From positions 5,847,501-5,911,500 of the forward strand of contig NC_009485.1 of the NCBI RefSeq assembly GCF_000015165.1: a stretch of 64,000 bases of DNA. Direction: 5' to 3'. The stretch is from Bradyrhizobium sp. BTAi1 (lineage in GTDB: Bacteria > Pseudomonadota > Alphaproteobacteria > Rhizobiales > Xanthobacteraceae). The notes below the pieces were generated by a model, which worked only from the letters and a program-made list of their open reading frames with translations, was not told the DNA's origin and ran no database searches. Shown piece after piece: positions 35,939-43,910 of the stretch; within the stretch, counting starts at the first letter, position 1; every line of letters starts with the position of its first letter. A program made the position numbers and the translations under genes.

Positions 35939-37084
35939 TCAGGAATAGGGTTTAATCATCAGGCCCTGTCCGGTCGGCAGCGCCAGGATGGCGACGCCCC
36001 GCTCCGCTGCAAACTTGTCGAACGCTTCCTTCTGGGCCTCGTAGCGCACGAACCCGTAGTCATCGAGCAGGATCGGCGCGCCCGGCAACAGCTTGTCCCA
36101 GAAATAGGTCGCGGCGGCGATCTCGGGGGCCGCATTGTTCATGTCGATCGAGAGGTAGGCGACCTTGCCGATGTCGACGCTGGTCAGCGTCTCCGGAACG
36201 CTGCCGCGGGTGATCACGACGTCCTTGAATTCCGCAAAATTACGGACGACGTGGTCATAGATGTCCTCACCATAGCCGATGCGGAAATGCGGAATGTTGA
36301 TCAGCTCCTCGTCCGCCAATTGAGTCTCGTCGACGCCCCGGAACGTGTCGAACAGGAAGAACTTCCGGCCCACCTTGTTCCAATCGTAATAGGAGGCAAT
36401 GGCGGTGCTCAGGAGTCCCTTCCACACGCCGCATTCGACGAAGTCGCCGTCCAGCCGCAGCGCCAGGCTCGCACACCACAGCGCGACATGGACGCGCCAG
36501 TAATAGCGATGATCGATGACGGTCGCCTGGACGGCGCGTTTGTAGGCGGCAACGAAGCGCGGATCCCGCATGAAGTCGTGGTTGTGAACAATGTAGGGAT
36601 CGTTGCGCAACCCGTCGAAATCGTAGACCGGAACATATATGCCGTCGCCCGCCGGACGCTCGACCTCGACCGAGGGCGAAGATGGCGACTGCGCGGACGC
36701 TCCTCCGGCCGACAAGAGTTCGACCGTACGGCGCAGGCGCACCAGTTCGTCGCCCTGTGCACGGAGCGCAGCCGACTCACGCTGCAACGTCGTGAGATAG
36801 GCCCGGCTGACGGTCTCTACAGGTTCGCCATCCCGGGGAGTCATGCGGAACTTGTTGGCCTCGACGCTGCTCTGAAACGCTATCTCCACCTGTTGAGCAA
36901 CGGGGTCCACCACGACAGGCGCCGCAGGGGTAACCACGGCTGCAGCCGGCGGCTGCGGTTCTGGCACCACCGGGGCGCGTGCGACCGCTGCAAGCCGGTC
37001 GATCGTCTCGGTTCGGACCAACTGCAAACCAAACGAGCGCAACATCTGGTTAGTGGCATTTTTTCCGGCTGCGATCAGTCCCAT
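35939..37084 (-). CDS. TylF-related methyltransferase with extended N-terminus
   Basis: A 381-residue protein. Residues 1-145 are Ala/Pro/Val-rich with a short helical part (LQRESAALRAQGDELVRLRRTVELL) that may form a coiled coil. The C-terminal domain has DGDFVECGVWKGLLSTAIA, FFLFDTFRGVDE, LSIDMNNAAPE and ILLDDYGF, matching the TylF-like SAM methyltransferase fold but diverged from the two neighbours. It is convergent with copy 1 (22 bases apart) and divergent from copy 2. Function as an O-methyltransferase acting on a sugar is inferred from family and place. No signal peptide, so cytoplasmic. Confidence 0.8.
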   Translation of the reverse strand: MGLIAAGKNATNQMLRSFGLQLVRTETIDRLAAVARAPVVPEPQPPAAAVVTPAAPVVVDPVAQQVEIAFQSSVEANKFRMTPRDGEPVETVSRAYLTTLQRESAALRAQGDELVRLRRTVELLSAGGASAQSPSSPSVEVERPAGDGIYVPVYDFDGLRNDPYIVHNHDFMRDPRFVAAYKRAVQATVIDHRYYWRVHVALWCASLALRLDGDFVECGVWKGLLSTAIASYYDWNKVGRKFFLFDTFRGVDETQLADEELINIPHFRIGYGEDIYDHVVRNFAEFKDVVITRGSVPETLTSVDIGKVAYLSIDMNNAAPEIAAATYFWDKLLPGAPILLDDYGFVRYEAQKEAFDKFAAERGVAILALPTGQGLMIKPYS

Positions 37085-37374
37085 TGCCCCTCCCGGTCGC
37101 CATGCCTGTCGACGACCTTGTTGTCGCAGGTCTCCGGAGACTTGTCCAATGCCCGGACGTGTCGAGAGAATGCGCCCCAGGAGCGCGACAACGCACTGCC
37201 TTTCCTGCGAAATGAAACGGACCGCGGTCCGCAGCTGCTAGGCCGCCGACTGACCTTTCCCTTGCAGAGCCCTCCTGGGGCCGTTAAGCGAGATGGCTAG
37301 GCCGCAGCTCGCGCAACAGCCGCTTGTTGTAAGGTCGCGTGGCTATTGGCTTGGACCGCATCGGAGATGTGTCA

Positions 37375-38349
37375 ATGCTTACCGCGTTGAAGAATGGGCT
37401 TGCCAATGTGCTGCCGCCGCCGGCGCTCTATTGGTTGCGGTCGGTCAAGCGCGCCATCATGTTCGAGCCGCCGTTGCCCTGGCCATATGGTCCGGATGAA
37501 GCGAGCGCGTCCGCCATCACACCGGCCATCGCGATCGCAGCTCCCGCTTTTCACGGCAGCGACGACGGGCGGGTGATCCAGGACATTGCGCTCGAGAAAT
37601 ACAAGGCCAAGCAGCTCCCCTCGCCTGCGTCTTATTACGGTTATGAGGACGTGCTGATCCTGCCCGCCAAGGAGATCGCCAAGGCGCTCACGCTCAGCGT
37701 TCAATACATCAACAGCGCGCATGTGAACGGCGACGTCGCGGAATTCGGCACGATGGGCGGCTTCAGCGCGGCAACGCTGGCGATGTCGATGGTGTTTGAT
37801 CTTCAGCGTCAGCCGCTTGCCAAGAGCGCCTCGGGCGAAAACCCGTTTCGCGTGTTGCGGCTGTTCGACAGCTTCGAGGGACTGCCCGAGATCACCTCTC
37901 CGATCGATCAGGTCGCGCCGCATGTGATTTCCGGCGCGTGGGCCAAGGGCGGCTGCAAGGTGCTGGCGGCGCCCGAGCTGCGCGAGCGCATCGGCAAGAT
38001 CCTGCCGCCGCACCGTTTCGAACTTTATGAGGGCTGGTTCGCCGATACCGTGAAGACGCTGCCGCCGGAGACGCGCTTTGCGATGATCCATTTCGACGGC
38101 GACCTGTATCAGTCGACCATGGATGCGCTGGTCCCGTTGTTCGAGCGCGGCATGATCTCGATCGGCGCCGTCATCTGCTTCGACGATTGGAATGCCAATC
38201 GCGCGATCCCGACCACCGGCGAGCGGCAAGCCTGGAAGGAGCTGGTCGAGATGTTCGCGATCGAGGCCTCCAACAGTGGCGACTACTCGGTCGGCGGCAC
38301 GCGCTTCCTGATCCATTCCTATCGTGGCATTCCGGCCGATCCGATCTGA
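37375..38349 (+). CDS. TylF/macrocin-type O-methyltransferase, copy 2
   Basis: A 324-residue paralogue of the 34966 product, sharing EDVLILPAKEIA, EFGTMGGF, LFDSFEGLPEIT, YEGWFADTVKTLP, MIHFDGDLYQSTMDALVP and VICFDDWN. The same metal-dependent sugar O-methyltransferase activity is expected; the two copies may methylate different positions. ATG 37375 is chosen because GGAG (37363-37366) is 8 bases upstream; an earlier in-frame start at 37339 lacks such a site. A 290-base divergent region upstream, shared with the minus-strand methyltransferase, should carry its promoter. It converges on the OafA-like gene 6 bases away. Confidence 0.88.
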   Translation: MLTALKNGLANVLPPPALYWLRSVKRAIMFEPPLPWPYGPDEASASAITPAIAIAAPAFHGSDDGRVIQDIALEKYKAKQLPSPASYYGYEDVLILPAKEIAKALTLSVQYINSAHVNGDVAEFGTMGGFSAATLAMSMVFDLQRQPLAKSASGENPFRVLRLFDSFEGLPEITSPIDQVAPHVISGAWAKGGCKVLAAPELRERIGKILPPHRFELYEGWFADTVKTLPPETRFAMIHFDGDLYQSTMDALVPLFERGMISIGAVICFDDWNANRAIPTTGERQAWKELVEMFAIEASNSGDYSVGGTRFLIHSYRGIPADPI

Positions 38350-38355
38350 CCCGGC

Positions 38356-40332
38356 TTACGGCGACGGCCGCCGGGCGGAACCTAAGAGGTCGCCGATCGT
38401 GTGGCCCGCCAAGAAGATGGCACCTGGCACCGTGAGGTGCCCCGGATCGAATGCCGTCAGTTGCGAGGCGCCGGGACCGATGCGGCTGAGACAGCCCTCG
38501 TCGTTGCAGAACACGTCGCGCACCGAAATGTAGTCGATGCCGAGCTCACGGGTGAGCTCGCGGAACAGGGCGTCGCGGCCGTGCGTCCATTCATCGTTGG
38601 AGCGGAACAGGGTCCGCTCCGGCAGCAGCTGTCCGGTTTGCCGGTAGTAGTCCAGCACGTTGGCGGACAGGCCGCCGCCCAGCCAGCTCGGCGGCGGGCC
38701 CATCAGCACGATCCTGGCAATGCCGTTTGCCCTGAGCGCAGCGACCGTACGCGGCAGATCCTCGCGCAGCACCGCCTCGGCATAGCCCCAGGTGGCGTCG
38801 AGAATGACGACGTCGGGCTTCAGGCGCCCGATCCGCAGCACGACGTCGTCGTTGATGCTCTTGCAGAACGGCCGAGCGTCCAGCGTGTAGCCGATCAGCG
38901 GCGGACAGGCGGACGCGGTGTACTGCGCGACGTCATAGCCGCGCTCCACTGAGAAATGGAGCAAGCCTGGATAGAGCGCCGCGCCATAGGAATCGCCCCA
39001 GATCAGCAGCAGCGGCCGACCGCCCTGCCCGGCGCAGTCGGCGCCGAAGGCCGAAGCCGGCTGCAGAACAAGCAGACAGCGGCCGCGACGCCAGTGCGAC
39101 CACGTCTCGCTGCCGGACAGCAAGAAGCCCCTGATCTCAGGGGCATACCGGACCGGCAGGCCGCGCGTGCTCGTCGCAAGGATTCCGACCGCTCCCGTGG
39201 CCGTCATGGCGGCCAGCAACGGCCAGACCCGCCAGGACATGGGCGCCGCGCCGAACCTGATCGGCAGCTCGATGAAGCGGTAGGTGAGCCATGCCAGCAC
39301 GGCGCTCAGCCCGAGCATCATCAGCAGCATCCAAGCCGGGGCGGCTCCACCGACCTGAAGCTTCATGAAGGCGATCAGCGGATAATGCCAGAGATAGAGC
39401 GGGTAGCTGATGAGGCCGACGAAGACCAGCGGAGGCTGAGCCAGCATGCGATGCACGAATGTGCCGCCGGTCGCGATCAGTGCCATGGTCGCCGCCACGG
39501 GGACGATGGTGCGAACGCCGGGCCAGGGCGAGTTGCCGCTGACGAGGAAAAATGCGACGAGGAGTCCGGCCGCGCCGAAGCCGGCGAGCAGGTTGCCGGC
39601 CAACGGGGCCGCTTGAACAATCGGGCGCGGAGTCCTCCAGACCGCCACAAGCGAGCCCGCCAGCAGCTCCCACCCCCGCGTGGTCGGGGAGTAGAACGCC
39701 CAGGCCGCATCTTGCGCCGGTGTCGCGAGACAGAGCACGAAGGAGCCGATCCCCAAGGCTGCAATGATGGCCACCTTGTGCGACGGCCATCGGGCAATCA
39801 GCACGAAGGCAGCCGGCCAGATGATGTAGTATTGCTCCTCGATGCCCAGCGACCACAGGTGCAGCAGCGGAAGGCGTTCGGCGCCAGGATCGAAATAGCC
39901 GACGATCTGCTCGTTCAGCATGAAGTTTTCGACGAACGCTGCGGCGCCCTTGATGTTGGTCCCGAGCGCTTCCATCTCGGCCACCGACAGCACGAACCAC
40001 GCGATCAGGAATGTCGCCAGCACGACGGCGATCAAAGCCGGAAAGATCCGCAGGATGCGGCGGGCGTAGAACCTTGCAAAGCTGAAGCTCTTCTCGGCGC
40101 ATTGCCGATCGATGATCCCGGTAATCAGATAGCCCGAGATCACGAAGAAGACGTCCACGCCGGCAAAGCCGCCCGGCAGCAGCTGCGGAAAGGCGTGGTA
40201 GATGAGCACCGCGATCACCGCGACCGCGCGCAGCCCGTCGATGTCGGGCCGATAGGTCAACGCCTGCGCCGTGCTGCGCGACGACGAGGCGGAGCCCGCG
40301 GCTCGGAGCTCAACGCTGCTGGCGATCGTCAT
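38356..40332 (-). CDS. OafA-type acyltransferase 3 with C-terminal SGNH domain, copy 1
   Basis: A 658-residue fusion. The N-terminal half (about residues 25-375) is an acyltransferase-3 membrane domain with ten or so hydrophobic segments, opening YRPDIDGLRAVAV, and with IYHAFP, FFVISGYLITG and LWSLGIEEQYYIIWP. The C-terminal periplasmic half is SGNH-like, with WGDSYGAALYPG (nucleophile Ser) and FDPGHLTVPG (Asp/His pair). Such proteins O-acetylate O-antigen or capsule, passing the acyl group across the membrane and onto the glycan. I start at ATG 40332, giving the family's usual lead-in; this overlaps the upstream gene by 23 bases. A longer frame to 40479 is antisense-like and unlikely. Confidence 0.9.
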   Translation of the reverse strand: MTIASSVELRAAGSASSSRSTAQALTYRPDIDGLRAVAVIAVLIYHAFPQLLPGGFAGVDVFFVISGYLITGIIDRQCAEKSFSFARFYARRILRIFPALIAVVLATFLIAWFVLSVAEMEALGTNIKGAAAFVENFMLNEQIVGYFDPGAERLPLLHLWSLGIEEQYYIIWPAAFVLIARWPSHKVAIIAALGIGSFVLCLATPAQDAAWAFYSPTTRGWELLAGSLVAVWRTPRPIVQAAPLAGNLLAGFGAAGLLVAFFLVSGNSPWPGVRTIVPVAATMALIATGGTFVHRMLAQPPLVFVGLISYPLYLWHYPLIAFMKLQVGGAAPAWMLLMMLGLSAVLAWLTYRFIELPIRFGAAPMSWRVWPLLAAMTATGAVGILATSTRGLPVRYAPEIRGFLLSGSETWSHWRRGRCLLVLQPASAFGADCAGQGGRPLLLIWGDSYGAALYPGLLHFSVERGYDVAQYTASACPPLIGYTLDARPFCKSINDDVVLRIGRLKPDVVILDATWGYAEAVLREDLPRTVAALRANGIARIVLMGPPPSWLGGGLSANVLDYYRQTGQLLPERTLFRSNDEWTHGRDALFRELTRELGIDYISVRDVFCNDEGCLSRIGPGASQLTAFDPGHLTVPGAIFLAGHTIGDLLGSARRPSP

Positions 40333-41395
40333 TCTCGCGAATCCGCTGAAACGCGCTCGTCTTCTCCAGCGCGCTGACGAGATCAAGGGTGAAGTCGGCG
40401 GCGCCCCTGTGGTCGAGATGGCCACCGCCGTCCCAGCTCGAATAGTCGTTGCGTGCCGGCATCGCCATCTCGACGCCAATCGCGTCCGCGACCTCGCGTA
40501 CCTGAGTTCTGCAGCCGTGGAAGTTCGGCACCAAGGTCATCACGACGGGCGCGCCGAGCGACCGTACGAACTCGCGCGCATTGGCAATCACGTCCGGCGT
40601 GGTATGGCAGTCCGGATCGCGCGTCATCTTCACACCCGGATTGCCGTCGGCGAGAAAGCGCGGGAACGCGCGCATGTCAGCGGCTCCAGTCCGGTCGTCG
40701 CGTTCGAAAGGCGGAATCGCGTTGGCTCTCGGCGCCGCGAACGAGCGACGAACATCCCGCGTCGCGTCTTCCAGCCGCCATCGCAGATTGCGCCTTAACA
40801 CCTCATAATACGCCCCGAAGCGGCTGAGCCTGATGCTCGGGATCTGGCGGGCGTCGGCGCCGAAGGACCGCATCAGGTTCCGGTGGAAGAAGTTGCCGCC
40901 GCCTCCGCCGTCATCGGCATTCACGATCCACAGCCGCGGACGGATGTGATGCTTGTTCGCAATCTGCCGCACGAACTCGCCGCTGGCGACGCCGACAAAC
41001 GCCATGTTGTAGAATTTCAGTCCGTAGCGCTGTTCGAGGCGCTCGCGCATGATGGCCTGGTCGACCGCGAACGACACCAGGGATGATCCGAGGATGATGA
41101 CGTCGGCCTGGCGCGCATGGTCGATCGAGCGGCCGATGTGATGATAGAACAGATCCTGGTCCTGGATCTCGGTGACGCTGTCGCCGCCGAAATTGCGATA
41201 CCACGCCCGGTCGTCCGCCCTGCTGATCGCACTGAAATGGTCGCCGCCCTGCGCCCCCAGCCAGACGCCGAGGCCGCCCAGCATCGCCGCGGTCAGTCCG
41301 AGCAGGCAGCCGAGATAGCGTCGTCCAGCTGGACCGAGGCCCCCGGCCCTGGCCTTCTCGCCGGCGCGACCGGTCAGCTCCATCGGATCATCCAT
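40310..41395 (-). CDS. SGNH-like exported protein, type B2
   Basis: A 361-residue paralogue of the gene at 18415, with a membrane anchor at about 28-48 and the shared AWYRNFGG, EIQDQDLFYHH, FYNMAFVG, DPDCHTTPDVI and VVMTLVPN segments. The nucleophile block is the standard LGSSLVSFA, and the Asp/His pair lies in DGGGHLD (D322, H326). Its place between two OafA-type genes, with overlaps or short gaps on both sides, links it to glycan acylation, and the related gene sits beside the MBOAT module. Acyl transfer and esterase activity are both compatible. An ATG 12 bases downstream is an alternative start. Confidence 0.72.
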   Translation of the reverse strand: MDDPMELTGRAGEKARAGGLGPAGRRYLGCLLGLTAAMLGGLGVWLGAQGGDHFSAISRADDRAWYRNFGGDSVTEIQDQDLFYHHIGRSIDHARQADVIILGSSLVSFAVDQAIMRERLEQRYGLKFYNMAFVGVASGEFVRQIANKHHIRPRLWIVNADDGGGGGNFFHRNLMRSFGADARQIPSIRLSRFGAYYEVLRRNLRWRLEDATRDVRRSFAAPRANAIPPFERDDRTGAADMRAFPRFLADGNPGVKMTRDPDCHTTPDVIANAREFVRSLGAPVVMTLVPNFHGCRTQVREVADAIGVEMAMPARNDYSSWDGGGHLDHRGAADFTLDLVSALEKTSAFQRIRENDDRQQR

Positions 41396-41422
41396 CGCGG
41401 CCCCAGGCGCTCGGACGACGGC

Positions 41423-43387
41423 TTATTTATCGAAGCCAGGCAACGCCTCCAGCGTCTGCCTGGCAATGAAGACCGAGCCTGGATTGGTCAGATGGCCGGA
41501 ATCATAGGCCGTCAGGTCGGCTCCATCCGCGCCGATCCGCGCGAGACATCCGTCGTCGTTGCACATCATCCGGCGCGCCGAGATGTATTGGATGCCGACG
41601 CGCTGCGCTTGCGCCTCCAGAAATTCATCCAGCGCCCGCGTCCAGTTGTCGTTCGAGCGGAACTTGGTGCGCGCCGGCAGCACGGTGTGCGTCCGGAAAT
41701 AATAGTCGAGAATATTCGCCGGCAGGCTGTCGCCGAGCCAGGTCGCCGGCGGTCCGAGCAGGGCGATCCGCGGGACATTGAGCGCCTTCAACGCCGACAC
41801 CGTCTTATCGAGTCCGTCGCGGAGGGCGTCCGGGCTGTAGCTCCAGGTCGAATAGAACAGCACCAGATCCGGCTTGAGCTCCGCCACCTTCTGGATGACG
41901 AAGTCGTTCGCACCCTTGCAGAACCGCCGCTCCGGATGGACGAAACCGAGCAGCGGCGGGCAGGCGGAAGCCGTGAACTCCGCGACCTCGAATCCGCGCT
42001 CTGCACCGAAATGGGCCAGTCCCGGATAGAGCGATGCCGCATAGGAATCCCCCCACACCAGGATGAGAGGATGCCGGCCAGTGCCTGCGCAGTCCGGTGA
42101 AAACTCGGACGCGCTCTGATCCGGCTTCAGCAGGCACTTTTCCGACCGCCAGAAGCGCGCAGTTTCGCTGCCGTCGAGCATGAAGCCGCGGAGCTCGGCC
42201 GGAATCCGGACCGGCAAACCATTGGTCTGGTCAGCCACGACACCGAGGATGCCCAGGGCCGCCATGGCTCCGAGCAGGCCGCCGACCTTGAGCGGCACCA
42301 GCTGGCGACCGAAGCGGATCGGCCGCTCGATGAAGCGGTAGGTCGCCCAGGCCAACGCCAGGCTGGCTGCGATGATGGCGATCATGACCCACGCCGGCAC
42401 CGCATCGACGAACTGGATGCGGGCATAGGCCATCAGCGGATAGTGCCAGAGATAGAGCGGATAGCTGATCAGGCCGACGAAGACGGCGGGCATCGAGGAG
42501 AGAATGTAGCGATGCACCAGTGTGCCGCTGGTCGCAATCAGGCCGGCGGCGCCGAGCACCGGCAGCAGCGTGTGAACGCCCGGATGCGGCGTCGGGCGAC
42601 CGTAGCGCCAGAACGCGACCACGATCGCGAGCAACGCGGCCCATGCGATGAGCTCGCGCACGAGCCGGTGGTCGATCAGCCGCTGCGGGCGAGCCTCCGC
42701 ATCGCGTCCATCCAGCCAGAGTGCCAGACCGGAGCCGACCAGCAGCTCCCACGCCCGCGTCACCGGCAAATAGAACGCGTAATCGGGCGCACGAGGCTGC
42801 ACGATCAGGCAGGCAATGAACGACGCCGCCGCCAGCGCAAGCGTGATCGCCAGGCTTCTGCGGCGCCGGCTCCCGATCAACAACAACAGGATCGGCCAGA
42901 CGATGTAATATTGCTCCTCGATCGCGAGCGACCAGAGATGCAGCAACGGCTTCTTTTCGGCGGCGAGATCGAAATAGCCGACCTGCCCGAGCAGAATGAA
43001 GTTCTGGATGAAGACGGCGCCGCCCGCGATGTTGGTGCCGAGCGATTTCAGCTCGCGCGGCGGCAGCACGAACCATGCGATCAGAAACGTGACCAGCACC
43101 ACCGTGATCAACGCCGGAAAGATGCGGCGGACCCGGCGGACATAGAAATCCGCGATGCTGAACGTGCTCGACAGCATCTGCTTGTGGATGATTCCGGTGA
43201 TCAGATAGCCGGAGATGACGAAGAAGATATCGACCCCGTAGAAGCCACCCGGGACTGCGGTGGGAAATGCGTGGTAAATGAGAACCGGCAGCACGGCGAT
43301 CGCGCGCAGGCCGTCAATATCCTTGCGATAGCCGAGCGGCGTCGCGCGGGCCTTGTCAAAGGCAAGGTTCGGCTGAACAAAGTTCAT
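41423..43387 (-). CDS. OafA-type acyltransferase 3 with C-terminal SGNH domain, copy 2
   Basis: A 654-residue paralogue of the 38356 product. The acyltransferase-3 half begins YRKDIDGLRAIAVLPVLIYHAFP and contains FFVISGYLITGIIHKQ and LWSLAIEEQYYIVWP. The SGNH half has VWGDSYAASLYPG and YDSGHLTNPG. Copies differ enough in the C-terminal half that they may acylate different sites or sugars. Start at ATG 43387 (MNFVQPNLAF); a TTG at 43438 would add 17 residues. It is the first gene of a three-gene minus-strand unit, and a 520-base divergent region upstream separates it from the TIGR04372 gene. Confidence 0.9.
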   Translation of the reverse strand: MNFVQPNLAFDKARATPLGYRKDIDGLRAIAVLPVLIYHAFPTAVPGGFYGVDIFFVISGYLITGIIHKQMLSSTFSIADFYVRRVRRIFPALITVVLVTFLIAWFVLPPRELKSLGTNIAGGAVFIQNFILLGQVGYFDLAAEKKPLLHLWSLAIEEQYYIVWPILLLLIGSRRRRSLAITLALAAASFIACLIVQPRAPDYAFYLPVTRAWELLVGSGLALWLDGRDAEARPQRLIDHRLVRELIAWAALLAIVVAFWRYGRPTPHPGVHTLLPVLGAAGLIATSGTLVHRYILSSMPAVFVGLISYPLYLWHYPLMAYARIQFVDAVPAWVMIAIIAASLALAWATYRFIERPIRFGRQLVPLKVGGLLGAMAALGILGVVADQTNGLPVRIPAELRGFMLDGSETARFWRSEKCLLKPDQSASEFSPDCAGTGRHPLILVWGDSYAASLYPGLAHFGAERGFEVAEFTASACPPLLGFVHPERRFCKGANDFVIQKVAELKPDLVLFYSTWSYSPDALRDGLDKTVSALKALNVPRIALLGPPATWLGDSLPANILDYYFRTHTVLPARTKFRSNDNWTRALDEFLEAQAQRVGIQYISARRMMCNDDGCLARIGADGADLTAYDSGHLTNPGSVFIARQTLEALPGFDK

Positions 43388-43910
43388 CGGTTCGGGTCGC
43401 TCCAGGACAACTTCGGGAGAACAATCGATTGCGTCCAAAGGACGCAGCGCGACAGCCGCCGGCTGCTGACAAGTTCGGAGATATTCACACGCTTTTCCAG
43501 GAACTCATCGACCGTCCTGGTGGCAATCAGCGCTGCTAACAACAGGCTTGGCCGGCGGTCTGTGGATCCATAGGCATACGTCAGGATGCCCTCGCCCTCT
43601 TTGGCCGACCGGCGTCGCAAGAGCGGCAGCCTCCTGATTGCGAGGCGACCTCCGCAACGGCTGGCGCCGACCACAACTCATGAAACGCCGGCAAAAGCTA
43701 GCGGTCGGCCGGTTCCCTGACAAGCATGACAATACCGAAGGAACCGCCATCACCACGGCGACAGTCAAGACTGATCTCCATGCCGTCCACCTCTTTCGCT
43801 GCGCCGAGCCTCGCTGCCCCGCGGCTTGCGGTCAGCTGAATAGCTCTATATTCAAAAACGAGTATAATCATGAATTATACAACTGTCGCGCTCATGTATG
43901 GGGCTCCAAA
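43388..43910. other. Divergent intergenic region, about 520 bases
   Basis: Should hold promoters for the acylation unit and the TIGR04372 gene. The last 70 bases are distinctly AT-rich and include TATAAT at 43863-43868, 42 bases before ATG 43911, a plausible -10 box, but I cannot find a good -35 at the right distance. No supported gene. Confidence 0.4.

Noticed and set aside
38956..43573. Plus-strand frames at 38956-40377 and 42443-43573
   Set aside because: Antisense to the OafA-type genes; rich in Arg, His and Gln and without domain features.
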